Positions 1-10,000 of a stretch of DNA of 64,000 nucleotides are shown piece by piece; the stretch's first letter is position 1, and every line of letters begins with the position of its first letter. Where the stretch lies: the NCBI GenBank assembly GCA_017434455.1, contig JAFRFG010000014.1:124001-188000 (forward strand). The letters are read 5' to 3'. Made by a program: the position numbers and the translations under genes. The notes under the pieces were generated by a model. The model saw only the letters and a list, made by a program, of their open reading frames with translations, was not told where the DNA came from and searched no databases. Source of the stretch: Thermoguttaceae bacterium (GTDB taxonomy: Bacteria > Planctomycetota > Planctomycetia > Pirellulales > Thermoguttaceae).

Positions 1-171
1 GAGGCGGCGACCGCCGCCCGCGTGCGCGTGATTATCGAAAGCAAAGACGCCGACGAGGTCTGGGGAACCGTCGGGGTCGACGAAAACGTCATCGAGGCAA
101 GCTGGATCGCCCTGTGCGACTCGATCGAGTACAAACTGGCCAAATGCCAGGCCAGCCCCGCCCAGCCATAA
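1..171 (+). CDS. cimA: C-terminal end of (R)-citramalate / 2-isopropylmalate synthase family protein (5' truncated)
   Basis: The window opens inside a + strand frame that runs 56 codons to TAA at 169-171. The tail reads [19 protein letters not shown] followed by DSIEYKL. This matches the regulatory C-terminal domain of citramalate synthases (CimA, the LeuA-like family that condenses pyruvate and acetyl-CoA on the isoleucine route). The catalytic HMGL-like barrel lies before the window, so the enzyme class is inferred from the tail alone. An ordinary isopropylmalate synthase is the alternative, but the 'WGTVGV..NIIEASW' ending is more typical of CimA. A 48-bp gap separates it from the next gene on the same strand. 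Confidence 0.75.
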   Translation, partial: EAATAARVRVIIESKDADEVWGTVGVDENVIEASWIALCDSIEYKLAKCQASPAQP

Positions 172-219
172 AAGCGTTTTTAAGCGTTCTTTCCCCCACC
201 CTTTGAAAAAAGGCCTGCC

Positions 220-735
220 ATGAACCCGACCCGCACCATTAAGCTATCCGGTGAAAAATTCTCGTTCAGCGCCTCGCACGCCATTGTGTTCGAGCAGCCG
301 AACCAACCCGGTTCCCTCGGCGTCGAGCCGCTTCACGGGCACGACTTTGTCGTGGACGTCGAGATCACCGGCCCGGTCAACGCCCTTGGAATGGTGATTA
401 ACTTTCTCATCGCCGAGAGTGTTCTCCGGTCGATTATCGATAAGTTCAACCATAAGATCCTCCTTCCGGCCAAGCCCGAGTACTTCAACTACGAGCAGAG
501 CGGCCGGCAGCTGGGAGTCCGCTCGAAGGTCGACCCCCGCTCCTGGTCGTTCCCGATGGTCGATGTCTGCTTTATCGACGCGCCGAACGCGTCGACCGAG
601 GCGATCGCCGACGACCTGGCGAGACTCTACTGGAGCCGGCTGACCGAGTTCGGCATTATCAGCCCGGCCGAGGCGTACCAGCTGCGGGTCACGCTCAAAG
701 AGTCGGCCGGCTCGTCGGTGACGGTCGAGTACTAA
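220..735 (+). CDS. 6-pyruvoyltetrahydropterin synthase-like protein, PTPS-III type
   Basis: 171 residues, T-fold family of QueD/PTPS enzymes. Three zinc-ligand histidines are visible: H20 in FSASHA, and H39 and H41 in LHGHDF. The position that holds the catalytic cysteine in QueD and PTPS (four residues before HGH) is V35, while E36 sits three residues before it, giving E-P-L-H-G-H. An ExxHGH signature without the cysteine marks the PTPS-III group, known to replace dihydroneopterin aldolase (FolB) in folate synthesis by making 6-hydroxymethyl-dihydropterin. The usual 'DF..LDH' stretch is here GMVINF...FNH, so N61 and N77 replace two common aspartates. A purine-rich stretch precedes the ATG. 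tadA follows after 15 bp, so the two are probably co-transcribed. A queuosine role (QueD) is less likely without the cysteine. Confidence 0.8.
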   Translation: MNPTRTIKLSGEKFSFSASHAIVFEQPNQPGSLGVEPLHGHDFVVDVEITGPVNALGMVINFLIAESVLRSIIDKFNHKILLPAKPEYFNYEQSGRQLGVRSKVDPRSWSFPMVDVCFIDAPNASTEAIADDLARLYWSRLTEFGIISPAEAYQLRVTLKESAGSSVTVEY

Positions 736-750
736 ACCGGCGGTTTTGCG

Positions 751-1272
751 ATGACCGGCGGGAACCAGGACGATCAGGGCGGCGCCCCGGGCGGCGATCG
801 GGATGAGGCGTATATGCTTCTTGCGATCGAGCAGGCGCGTCTGGCCGCCGAAGAGGGGGAAGTCCCGATCGGCGCGGTGATCGTCTCCGACGGCCGGGTC
901 ATCGCCCGCGGCCGCAACCGCCGCGAGAGCCGCCGCGACCCGACCGCCCACGCCGAAATGGAGGCGATTCGCCAGACGATCGGGCAGTTCGCTTCGTGGC
1001 GCGTCGAGCGGGCGGCCCTCTACGTGACGCTCGAACCGTGCCCTATGTGCGCCGGGGCCATCGTTCAGTCGCGGATCGACCGGGTGGTGTACGGCTGCGC
1101 CGACCCGAAGGCGGGGGCCGCCGCGACACTCTACTCGCTGCTGAGCGACCCGCGGCTGAACCACCGCTGCGAGGTCCGCGCCGGGGTACTTGAGGACCAG
1201 TGCCGGGAGCTGCTGAGGAGCTTCTTCCGCGCGCGCCGCGCCTCGCCGTCCGACGGGGGGCGGGGAGAATAG
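751..1272 (+). CDS. tadA: tRNA-specific adenosine deaminase TadA
   Basis: 173 residues of the cytidine/deoxycytidylate deaminase fold. The zinc site is complete: H67-A-E69 (proton shuttle E69) and P96-C97-P-M-C100. The downstream AGAIVQSRIDRVVYGC stretch is typical of TadA, which converts A34 to inosine in tRNA-Arg(ACG). A Gly/Asp-rich 15-residue N-terminal extension precedes the core; the true start could be a little downstream. The last 15 residues are basic. It follows the PTPS-III gene by 15 bp on the same strand. A guanine or cytosine deaminase is possible, but the HAE/PCPMC spacing and length fit TadA well. Confidence 0.9.
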   Translation: MTGGNQDDQGGAPGGDRDEAYMLLAIEQARLAAEEGEVPIGAVIVSDGRVIARGRNRRESRRDPTAHAEMEAIRQTIGQFASWRVERAALYVTLEPCPMCAGAIVQSRIDRVVYGCADPKAGAAATLYSLLSDPRLNHRCEVRAGVLEDQCRELLRSFFRARRASPSDGGRGE

Positions 1273-1280
1273 GTTTTCCC

Positions 1281-1309
1281 TTTTCGGCCGGGGGGCAAAC
1301 TGGTAAAAT
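1281..1309 (+). promoter_or_regulatory. Putative extended -10 promoter of the phosphohexomutase gene
   Basis: TGGTAAAATGG (TAAAAT at 1304-1309) lies about 70 bp before the mutase ATG. Seventeen bases upstream is only a weak -35 (TTTTCG). Very similar GGTARAATGG boxes occur at 11068, 24201 and 63601, always upstream of a gene on the same strand, which supports the call. Confidence 0.4.
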
Positions 1310-1380
1310 GGCCCTTGGGGTGAAAAAACAACCAAACAAAACAGCTGTATAAAGAAACATATAGATTTTAGAGGTTATCT

Positions 1381-2745
1381 ATGCCGGCACCGTTGATCAT
1401 CAGTGTTTCCGGGCTTCGCGGGGAAATCGGCGCGACGCTGACTCCCGAGGTGGCGATGCGCTACGCGGCCGCCTTTTCGGCCTCGCTGGCCGGCGACGAC
1501 CGCCCGTTTGTGATCACCCGCGACGGCCGCGCCGGCGGCTCGGCGCTGGCCGACGCCATCGCCGCGGCGCTGGTCTCGGTCGGCCGCTCGGTGATCGACG
1601 CGGGGATCGCCGCCACGCCGACGACCGGCGTGCTGGTGCGCCATTTAAAAGCCGCGGGAGGGATTCAAATCTCCGCCAGCCACAATCCCCGCCGGTTCAA
1701 CGGGCTGAAGCTCTTCAGCGCCGCCGGGCGGGTGATCCCCAAGGCCGAGGGGGAGGCGGTGCTGCCGGTTTACCGTTCTTTCCAGACCGGGCCGCTGCCG
1801 TGGGTCGATGTCGAGCGCCTCGGCAAAAAGAGCGTCTGTGACGAGACGACCTCCGCACACCTGAACGCCGTGTTGGCGACGGTCGATGTCGAGGCGATTC
1901 GGGCGAAGAAATTCCGCGTGCTGATCGACTCCAACCACGGCGCCGGTTCCCTGCTGGGCCGCCCCCTGCTGGAGGCGCTCGGCTGCGAGGTCGTCGGCGT
2001 GGGACAGACCCCCGACGGGGCATTTGAGCATACCCCCGAGCCGACCGCCGAGAACCTCGCGCCCGTGCTCGATACGGTTCGTCAGGCGAAGGTCGATATC
2101 GCCTTGTGCCAAGACCCGGACGCCGACCGTCTGGCGCTGATCGATGAAAACGCCCGCTATATCGGCGAGGAATACACCGTGGCGATCTGCGCCAAGAACC
2201 GCCTGGCCAAAGAGCCGGGGCCGGTGGTGATCAACGCCGCCACCAGCCGCATGACGATCGATATCGCCGAGTCGTTCGGGCAGAAGTGCTTCCGTTCCCC
2301 CGTGGGGGAGGCGAACGTCGTCGACTGCATGATCGCCAACGGCGCGGTCTTCGGCGGCGAGGGGAACGGCGGCCCGATCGACCCGCGCGTGGGATTTGTA
2401 CGTGACAGTTTCGTCGGGATGGCGATGGTCCTCGAGGCGATGGCGCTGCGGGATCTGCCCCTCTCGCGCCTGGCCGACGAGCTCCCCTCGTACGCGATCA
2501 TTAAGCGGAAGGTGACCTTGCCCGCCGAGAGAATCGCCGCGGTCCTCGACGGCCTGGCCGAGAAGTACGCCGGCGAGAAGGTCGACCGTTCCGACGGGGT
2601 GCGGGTCGACTTCCCGTGCAGTTGGGCGCTGGTTCGGGCCAGCAATACCGAGCCGATCGTGCGTATTATTGTAGAGGCGCCCGATGAGGCCGCCGCCGAA
2701 GAGCTTTGCGGCCGGTTCCAGCGCGATACCGAGGCGCTGGCTTAA
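1381..2745 (+). CDS. Phosphohexomutase (phosphoglucosamine mutase / phosphomannomutase family)
   Basis: 454 residues, alpha-D-phosphohexomutase superfamily with the four expected loops in order. The phosphoserine loop is ISASHNP, with catalytic S100. The metal loop is DPDADR near residue 245. The sugar-specificity loop is GGEGNGG near residue 325, and the phosphate-binding loop is RASNTEPIVR near the C-terminus. It interconverts hexose-1- and hexose-6-phosphates, most plausibly GlcN-6-P and GlcN-1-P for cell-wall precursors. The specificity loop is neither the GlmM type (GEQSGH) nor the ManB type (GEMSGH) but resembles archaeal-like enzymes, so substrate is left open. rpiB follows after 73 bp. 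Confidence 0.88.
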   Translation: MPAPLIISVSGLRGEIGATLTPEVAMRYAAAFSASLAGDDRPFVITRDGRAGGSALADAIAAALVSVGRSVIDAGIAATPTTGVLVRHLKAAGGIQISASHNPRRFNGLKLFSAAGRVIPKAEGEAVLPVYRSFQTGPLPWVDVERLGKKSVCDETTSAHLNAVLATVDVEAIRAKKFRVLIDSNHGAGSLLGRPLLEALGCEVVGVGQTPDGAFEHTPEPTAENLAPVLDTVRQAKVDIALCQDPDADRLALIDENARYIGEEYTVAICAKNRLAKEPGPVVINAATSRMTIDIAESFGQKCFRSPVGEANVVDCMIANGAVFGGEGNGGPIDPRVGFVRDSFVGMAMVLEAMALRDLPLSRLADELPSYAIIKRKVTLPAERIAAVLDGLAEKYAGEKVDRSDGVRVDFPCSWALVRASNTEPIVRIIVEAPDEAAAEELCGRFQRDTEALA

Positions 2746-2818
2746 AAGAAAGAACATAACACGTTAAGGATACCGGCGCGTGAGTGACCGCCGGGAGCAT
2801 TTTTTCGGAGCGAAAAGG

Positions 2819-3304
2819 ATGAAAATCTACCTCGGAAGTGACCATCACGGTGTCAGAACACGTCTGAATTTGTGTGGTTATCTGCGCGAGCAGGGACATG
2901 AGGTGGTCGATATCGGCCCCGCCGAGGAGGGGACCGCCAGCGTCGATTACCCCGATATCGCCGAGCAGGTCGCCGGCGCCGTCTCGCGCGGGGAGGCCGA
3001 GCGGGGGATTCTCATCTGCGGAACGGGGATCGGCATGAGCATTACCGCCAATAAGTTCCCCGGCGTGCGCGCCGCGCCGATCGTCGACGAGTTCTCGGCC
3101 CAGATGAGCCGGCGGCACAACGACCTGAACGTCCTTTGCCTTTCGGCCGATACGCTCTCGGAATCGACGATCGGCCGGCTGGTCGACGTCTGGCTGAAAG
3201 GGGTTTTCGTCGGCGGCCGCCATCAGCGGCGCAACGATAAAATCGCGGCCATCGAAGCCGAACAGATCAAAGAGAATAAGCAAATCAACGAAAATGAGGG
3301 GTGA
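2819..3304 (+). CDS. rpiB: Ribose-5-phosphate isomerase B
   Basis: 161 residues, RpiB/LacAB family. Hallmarks are the N-terminal SDHHG, the active-site loop CGTGIGMSITANK with C67 as catalytic base, and RRHNDLNVL further on. It isomerises ribose-5-phosphate and ribulose-5-phosphate. I chose ATG 2819 over an in-frame GTG at 2780 because the family begins 'MKIYLGSDH', and a GGAG-like ribosome site precedes 2819. A charged Lys/Glu tail of about 20 residues extends beyond the normal C-terminus. The stop overlaps the region just before the next gene's ATG at 3310, indicating translational coupling. Confidence 0.93.
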   Translation: MKIYLGSDHHGVRTRLNLCGYLREQGHEVVDIGPAEEGTASVDYPDIAEQVAGAVSRGEAERGILICGTGIGMSITANKFPGVRAAPIVDEFSAQMSRRHNDLNVLCLSADTLSESTIGRLVDVWLKGVFVGGRHQRRNDKIAAIEAEQIKENKQINENEG

Positions 3305-3309
3305 TCGCT

Positions 3310-5349
3310 ATGAAACGGACTTGCGCGACTAACCGACTCACCGCGCGGTGGGTTCCGCTCTTGCTCTTTGCCGCCGCGGCGGCACTTCTGAGCTGCGCCG
3401 GCACACGGACGCTTTGGGCCGGCGCCGACGAGACGAAGAAAGAAATGGAAACCGCCCCGTCGGTCCCGCTGGACGATCCCGACGCGATGGACGAGGATGA
3501 AGACGACGACGAACTCGACGCCGAGAACCCAGCCGACGTCGCCACGCAGGTGATCGACGAGATCGCCGCCGACGCCCGGGAGAACAGCGCCGAAGATCTG
3601 CTGAACCTCGCCACCGAGGCGAAGCTCTCGGCCGAGTCGATCCTCGACCTCACCAAGGCGATCGCCTACTGTATTGAGGCCGAAAAGAAGGGACTCGACG
3701 AAGATTCGCTCGACTACTGCCGCAAGCTCAAACTCGCCACCCAGCTGGAGCGCGGCCTGGCGCTGGCCAATGTCTTTATGGGCGATAAGATCAAGATCGG
3801 CGACCTGCCGCACGGCTGGGAGACGATCCGGACGATGGCCCTGGAAGACCTCAACGCCTGTCTGGAAGAGAACTCCGAGCTGATCCTCGCCCAGCTGGCG
3901 GTCGGCCGGCTGGAGATGCTCCCCGGCGGGGACGATACGCGCGCCCGCGCGGCGCTCGACAAGGCGATCGCCGGAGCGGCCGGGTCGGAGCCGGAGATTC
4001 TGGCCGAGGCACTGAAGTTCCGCGCCCTGTTAAGCGACGACCCGCAGGACAGCATTAAGATGCTTCATCAGGCGATCGACCTGTCGAAGGATAACCCGAC
4101 GCTGCTGACCTTGCTGGCGACGAAACTGTCGGAAGTCAACCAAGATGAAGAGGCGCTGAAGCTCTTCGACGAGGCCCTGGCGCTGGACCCCGACAACGCC
4201 GACTACAAAAAGGCGAAGGCGTTCGTTTTAGCGGCCCTCGACCGCGAGGAAGAGGCGGAAAAAATCTTCGACGAGGCGATCGAAAGCGAGCCGCAGAACC
4301 TTTTATCGACGGTCGAGAGGGCGCAGTTTTTGGCCTCGATCGACAAGACCGACAAGGCGATCGAGCTCATCTCCGAGGCGATCGACCACTTCAGCCAGAT
4401 CCCGATGCTCTACTACCTGCGCGCCGAGCTGTATCTGCAGCGGCGCGACTTCCGCATGGCGATGAGGGATGTCAATCAGGCGCTGCGGATCGACCCGTCG
4501 CTCACCGAGGCGATTCAGCTCAAGGGGGTGATCTACCTGCGTCAGGAGAAGACCGCCGAAGCGGTGCGGATCTTCGAGGTGCTGGTCAATCGGACCCCCG
4601 ACTCGATCGACTCGATCACCCAGCTGGCGTACGCCCGCGGCCAGAACAACGACTACGCCGGCGCGGTCAAGCTGATCAATAAGGCGCTCAAGAAATTCTC
4701 GGACGACGACGCCCGCTGCGCGCTGCTGCGCTGCCGCGGCGATATCGAGCTGCTCTACGGCAAGTTCGCGGCGGCCAGCGCCACCTACGATCAGATCCTC
4801 GCGATGCGCCCGGACGACTCCGGGACGCTGAACAACTACGCCTGGCTGCTGGCGACCGCCCCCGACGAGGCGGCGCGCAACGGGGAACTGGCGCTGAAGT
4901 ACGCCCAAAAGGCGTCGGACCTGACGAACAATAAAGAGTCGCATATCCTCAGTACCCTCGGTGCCGCCTACGCCGAGACGGGCGACTTCGACAAGGCACT
5001 GGAGTGCGCCAACAAGGCGGTCGAAATCGGCGAGAAGCAGAACGTCGACCGGCTCGACGACCTTAAGAAAGAACCCGAGTCGTACTTAAAGAAACAGCCG
5101 TGGCGCGAGACCCCCGAAAAGGCGAACGTCGAAACGACCGAGCCGGAAGAAGATGAGGAAGACCTGTTCGACAGCGCCGACGAGGAAACCGAAGAAGACG
5201 CGAACAGCGCCGCCGCCGAAGAGGCGGTCGGCACTCTGGAGCCGGTGAATAACGCCGAGGCCGACGCGGCCGCCGAGGAGAACCCGCCGGAGGACCGCCC
5301 GATGGGCGTCCCCGCCGCCGACGCCGAGGAAGACGGCGAGAACAACTGA
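3310..5349 (+). CDS. TPR-repeat lipoprotein / exported TPR protein
   Basis: 679 residues from ATG 3310 (a GTG at 3301 is possible, but GAGGGG is well placed for 3310). The N-terminus has basic residues, a hydrophobic run and LLSC, a likely lipobox, so it is probably a membrane-anchored exported lipoprotein. An acidic linker follows (residues ~45-75), then a long run of tetratricopeptide repeats, for example around residues 250-430 (A.AL.LDPDNADYKKAKA-like units). The last ~85 residues are extremely Glu/Asp/Ala-rich and probably disordered. TPR arrays are protein-binding scaffolds. No enzymatic domain is visible and I cannot name a partner. Only five bases separate it from the rpiB stop. Confidence 0.75.
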   Translation: MKRTCATNRLTARWVPLLLFAAAAALLSCAGTRTLWAGADETKKEMETAPSVPLDDPDAMDEDEDDDELDAENPADVATQVIDEIAADARENSAEDLLNLATEAKLSAESILDLTKAIAYCIEAEKKGLDEDSLDYCRKLKLATQLERGLALANVFMGDKIKIGDLPHGWETIRTMALEDLNACLEENSELILAQLAVGRLEMLPGGDDTRARAALDKAIAGAAGSEPEILAEALKFRALLSDDPQDSIKMLHQAIDLSKDNPTLLTLLATKLSEVNQDEEALKLFDEALALDPDNADYKKAKAFVLAALDREEEAEKIFDEAIESEPQNLLSTVERAQFLASIDKTDKAIELISEAIDHFSQIPMLYYLRAELYLQRRDFRMAMRDVNQALRIDPSLTEAIQLKGVIYLRQEKTAEAVRIFEVLVNRTPDSIDSITQLAYARGQNNDYAGAVKLINKALKKFSDDDARCALLRCRGDIELLYGKFAAASATYDQILAMRPDDSGTLNNYAWLLATAPDEAARNGELALKYAQKASDLTNNKESHILSTLGAAYAETGDFDKALECANKAVEIGEKQNVDRLDDLKKEPESYLKKQPWRETPEKANVETTEPEEDEEDLFDSADEETEEDANSAAAEEAVGTLEPVNNAEADAAAEENPPEDRPMGVPAADAEEDGENN

Positions 5350-5392
5350 TAAACGATACCGATCATCAAACACCTAAATCAACAGCGAAAAA

Positions 5393-5848
5393 CGCGGGAG
5401 GGACAAACGGCCGCGCCGTTTTTTCCGCGCGCGCCCCGCAAGGAGCGCGCCGGGGGAGACGAACGAGGAAAGTCCGGGCTTGGTGAAGGCATGAGGGTGG
5501 ATAACGTCCACCGGCCGCAAGGTCAGGGAAAGTGCAACAGAAAATATACCGCCGCGGGTGTTGTCACGGACCCCGCGGTAAGGGTGAAATGGCGAGGTAA
5601 GAGCTCACCGGCCGTCGGGTGACCGGCGTGTCTGGCAAACCCCCTCACAAGCAAGGTCAAACAGAGCACAGAGCCGATTTTTTCCGCGCTCGCGCGGGAA
5701 AGAAAAGGCGAAGGGATCGCCTTCGTCCCCGCTGCTCGGGTAGACCGCTGGAGCGCGGCGGCAACGCCGCGCCGAGATAAATGGCCGTTGCCGAGAGCCC
5801 CCTTAAGGGGGTTTTCGGAACAAAACCCGGCTTATCGTCCCTCCCGCG
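5393..5848 (+). ncRNA. rnpB: RNase P RNA, bacterial type A
   Basis: All the conserved blocks are visible in order. CR-I GAGGAAAGTCCGGGCT is at 5465-5480, then GCAACAGAAAATATACCGCC near 5533. AAGGGTGAAATGGCGAGGTA with AGAGCTCACCGG follows near 5580, and CR-V ACAAAACCCGGCTTAT is at 5820-5835. The ends pair as helix P1: 5393-5404 (CGCGGGAGGGAC) is a perfect 12-bp complement of 5837-5848. This is the ribozyme subunit that matures tRNA 5' ends. Length of about 456 nt is slightly longer than the E. coli RNA. The exact 3' end is set by the P1 pairing. No terminator is obvious before the next gene. Confidence 0.97.
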
Positions 5849-6012
5849 TTGTTTTGTATAACCTGCTGAAGTATTCGCCGGAATTCAGGACGACCCGGAT
5901 AACTCGTATCACCTCATTAACGCCAAAGCGTAAGAGCGAAGCGAAATGGCGGATATTGTCCCGCAATTCCGAAAGGGGGAGACAGTTTGTATCGGGAGGC
6001 GAAGAAGAACCA

Positions 6013-6957
6013 ATGGATCAAATAGTCACCATTTGCGGCGACGCGATCACGGAATTGAAAAAGATTCCCGACGGCACCGTTCGCCTGATTGTCACCGACC
6101 CCCCGTATAACCTCAGCAAAGACTATGGGAATAATCAAGACAAGCTGCGGTTCGACGACTATCTGGATTTTTCACGCCAATGGCTGTCGCAGGCCAAGCG
6201 GGTACTCACCGAGGACGGAACCTGCTATGTCTTTATGGGGATGCGGTATATCTCTTACATCTACACGATTTTAGAGACAGAACTGGGGCTGTCGTTTAAC
6301 TCGTGGATCACGTGGTACTATACACAGGGAATCGGAAAGACCCGAGGTTTTTCACCGCGGCACGACGATATTTTGATGTTCACCAAACATCCGAAGAACT
6401 TCGTGTTTCACCTCGACGATATTCGAGTTCCGCAAAAATCGTACCGCTCCATCAACAATATGCGCGGAGCCAACCCGGGGAATGTCTGGACGTTCTCCCA
6501 CATGCACTACTGCAACAAGAACAGAAAGAACCATCCGACGCAAAAACCGGAAGGCCTGTTTGAGCGGATGATCCTCGCCTCCTCGGATCCCGGCGATACG
6601 GTACTCGACCCGTTCGTCGGGAGCGGCACGGCCCTGCGGGTCTGTCAGCAGACGGGAAGAAAGGGGATCGGTATCGATATCAACCCGGAATACATCGCCA
6701 TGACGCGCCGGCGGCTCGGTGAGGAGTTTACCGGGTTCGACAGCATCGACGACCGGATGAAACGGATTCCCAACGACTTAAATGACAGGGAAATCCGCGA
6801 AGAATACATCAAAAACCATATCGCGTGGTTTTTGAGGAATCACCCCGACGCGGTCGCGGAATTCCTCGAAGGGGTCCGTCGAAAGTATCCAAATGACGAA
6901 AGCGTATCGGTCCCGACGCCGCTGCTCGATTTCTTCAACGAGGTGGTGAGCGGCTAA
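6013..6957 (+). CDS. Orphan DNA methyltransferase (N6-adenine or N4-cytosine, beta class)
   Basis: 314 residues. The catalytic motif IV D29-P-P-Y32 comes before the SAM motif I, D199-P-FVGSG (201-205), and is followed by GIGIDINPEY; this order defines the beta class. HPTQKPE (174-180) is the usual link before motif I. DPPY allows either N6-adenine or N4-cytosine methylation. The start is set at ATG 6013, because the open frame continues upstream into the RNase P RNA, where it cannot be coding; GGGAGG lies about 11 bp upstream. The last ~85 residues form an added charged region (DNDREIREEYIKNH-like) beyond the catalytic core. No restriction nuclease lies next to it, so it may be a regulatory or anti-restriction methylase. 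Confidence 0.88.
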   Translation: MDQIVTICGDAITELKKIPDGTVRLIVTDPPYNLSKDYGNNQDKLRFDDYLDFSRQWLSQAKRVLTEDGTCYVFMGMRYISYIYTILETELGLSFNSWITWYYTQGIGKTRGFSPRHDDILMFTKHPKNFVFHLDDIRVPQKSYRSINNMRGANPGNVWTFSHMHYCNKNRKNHPTQKPEGLFERMILASSDPGDTVLDPFVGSGTALRVCQQTGRKGIGIDINPEYIAMTRRRLGEEFTGFDSIDDRMKRIPNDLNDREIREEYIKNHIAWFLRNHPDAVAEFLEGVRRKYPNDESVSVPTPLLDFFNEVVSG

Positions 6958-6977
6958 GACACACGCGCCCCAAGGAC

Positions 6978-7016
6978 AAAAAAATCCCCGCGCCTTTGGG
7001 CACGGGGTATTTTTTT
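6978..7016. terminator. Bidirectional intrinsic terminator between methyltransferase and secA
   Basis: AAAAAAATCCCCG ... CGGGGTATTTTTTT forms a GC-rich hairpin flanked by an A-run on the left and a T-run on the right. It can serve both converging genes: the methylase ending at 6957 (+) and secA ending at 7045 (minus). Confidence 0.8.
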
Positions 7017-7044
7017 CTCGCAAGCGCCCGCAAAAGCCGGTCTC

Positions 7045-10000
7045 TTACGCTTTTTTCCCGCAGCAGTTCTTGTACTTCTTCCCGCTTCCGCAGGGGCACG
7101 GCTCGTTGCGGCCGATGCGGGCGGTCTTGTTGCGGATCGTCTCGACCTTGTGGGTCTTCGACATCTCCACGGCGGCGTCCTGCTGCTGGCGGATCCCATC
7201 GACCACCGAGTTCCCCGAGAGGGTCTCGTGGTGCGCCTCGGTCTCGGTCCAGACGTAGTTGATGAACTTCTCGTCGAGCTGCTCGACGCGGAAGATGTAG
7301 TCGGTCACCCGCGCGTAGACGCCGTTCCACATCTCCTCGAAGATCTTCATTCCCTCGCGCTTGTACTCGACCTTCGGGTCGACCTGGGCGTAGCCGCGGA
7401 AACCGACCGACGCCTTTAAGTGGTCCATCGCCAGAAGGTGCTCTTTCCACGCCGCGTCGAGGACGCCGAGGATCAGCTGGCGCTCGACCCGGCGGAACTC
7501 GGGATTGTAGCGGTCTTCGATCACCGACTCGAGGCGGTTTTTGATCAGCAGGATATCCCAGTCGCGGATCTCCTCGGGGGTGATCTCGTAGCGGAACCGC
7601 TCTTTGAGCCAGTCGCACAGCTGTTTCAGCGCGGCGTTCCCCCGCTTAAGGGTCACCCGCTCGTCGGGAGAGATCCGCTCGTTGCGGGCGATCTTCTGAT
7701 CGTGGAACTGCTGGATCCGCTCGATATTGATCGACTCTTCGCGGAAGACCTCGCCGAGGCGGCGTTCGAGCTCTTTGTAATCGTCCTGAATCGGCTCGGA
7801 GGCCTTAACGGCGATGGCGAAGAGGTAATCGATGATCTCCTGCCGCTGCTTGTTCTTGAGGTCCTCTTCGGTGATCGGCACATTGTAGTGCTCCCTGGCC
7901 CATTGAATCACCCCCTCGCGGTCGAGGTGCCGGCCGCTGGCGTCGGCGTGGGTGAAGTGCATCAATGTCGCCATGATCGGGAAGAAGAGCTCTTTTTCGC
8001 GGTACTTGTCGAAGACCCGGCGGCGGATCTCACTGACGACGGTCTTGGAATCGAGCTGCGCCATCTCGTCGGCGTTCAGATCGAGACCGAACTTGATTTT
8101 GACCCACTGGCAGGCCGAGCGGACCCCGTAAGTGGGGTCGAGCATCGTCTCGCCGCGCGACAGGTCAACGCCGCTGATATACTTGGCGGCGCGGTCGATC
8201 AGGTACTGCGCCGCGCCGTCGCGGCCGATCTTCTTGAGGTCGGTATCGCGCAGGGCGCACTTCCAAAGGAAGTTCACCGTCTTGGTCAGCGCCTGCCAGT
8301 TCCACTCGCTTTCGGGAACGTCGGTCGAGAGGTTCTCCTCAATAGCGTCGAGCACCTGGGTTTCGGCCATGCGCCGCGCGTGCTCGTGGGCGTACTCGTC
8401 GGCCGATTTGAAATCGTGGCCGCGGAACTGCTTCGCCTCGAACTCGACATTGAACTGCCGCGAGGCGAAGGCGGCGAAGGTCTCGGCGCCGAAGTTGCGG
8501 TCGAGGAACCGGTTGAGCTCTTTGTCGATCTGGCCGTTGATCATCTCCTCGATGTAGTGACGGGTATTGCCGCCGTCCAAGATCCGCTGGCGGTAAGAGT
8601 AAACACTCTTGCGCTGCATATCCATCACTTCATCGTAATCGAGCAAGCTCTTACGGGTATCGAAGTTCCGTTCCTCGATCTTCTTCTGCGCTCCCTCGAC
8701 CCGGCGCGAGACCATCTTGTTCTCGATCGCCATCCCCTCTTCCATGCCGAGGCGGCCGAGGAAGTTCTTGACCCAGTCGCCGGCGAAGATCCGGACCAGG
8801 TCGTCCTCCAGCGAAAGATAGAACTGCGCGTCGCCCGGGTCGCCCTGACGGCCGCAGCGGCCGCGCAGCTGCAGGTCGATGCGGCGCGCCTCGTGGCGCT
8901 CGGTCCCGATGATATGCAACCCGCCCAGGGCGCGGACCTTCTCGCCCTCGGCCTTCATCTGCTCGCGCTGCTCGATCTCGGCGACTTTCGCCTCCCATTC
9001 GGCCTGCGGGACATCGAGACGGGTCGGGTACTTTGTTTGGAAGTACGCCCACGCCATCGTCTCGGGGTTCCCTCCCAGGATGATATCGGTACCGCGGCCG
9101 GCCATATTGGTGGCGATCGTCACGGCGCCGAGCCGGCCGGCCTGCGCGATGATCTCGGACTCGCGGCCGACGTTCTCGGGCTTGGCGTTGAGCACCTGGT
9201 GCTTGATCCCCCGGCGGTCGAGCATCTGAGAGATCAATTCGCTCTTTTGAATCGAGACGGTACCGACCAGCACCGGGCAGCCGCGGTGATGGATCGACTC
9301 GACGCTCGATTTCGGAATCATCTGGGCGCGGTTGTCTCCCCGCGGGGTGAACTCGATGGCATCGTCGGTCTGTTTGCCGATCAGGCCGAGGTATTCCTCG
9401 CCGGTATTCATCACGAGGGTATCCCACTTGTTGATCCGCTCGATGGCGTCGACGACGGCGTTGTATTTTTCTTTCTCGGTCCGATAGATCTTGTCGACGT
9501 GATGGATGCGGCGAACCGGGCGGTTCGGCGGAATGGCGATTACCTCGAGGTTGTAGATCTTCCAGAATTCGCCGGCCTCGGTCATCGCCGTACCGGTCAT
9601 CCCGGCGAGCTTGTCGTAGAGCTTAAAGAAGTTCTGCAGGGTGATCGTCGCCAGGGTCTGGTTCTCTTTTTTGATCGTCACCCCTTCTTTCGCCTCGACG
9701 GCCTGGTGAAGCCCGTCGCTCCAGGAACGGCCTTCCATCAGACGGCCGGTGAACTCGTCGACGATGATGATCTCGCCGTTTTTAATGACGTAGTTCACAT
9801 CTTTCTTGTAGAGGTAGTGGGCCTTGAGCGCGTTGTCGATCAGGTGGGGCCAGTGCATGTTCCCCGTGGTGTAGAAGCTCTCGACCCCGGCCAGGCGCTC
9901 GGCGTGGAGCACCCCCTCGTCGGTGAGGTTCGTCGTGTGGTCTTTCTCGTCGACGATGAAGTCGCCGGTGGTTTCGCCGGTCTTCTCGTCTTTCTCGCCC

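Noticed and set aside
5788-6012. N-terminal extension of the methyltransferase frame
   Set aside because: It overlaps the 3' part of the RNase P RNA including CR-V and helix P1; the family starts near ATG 6013.
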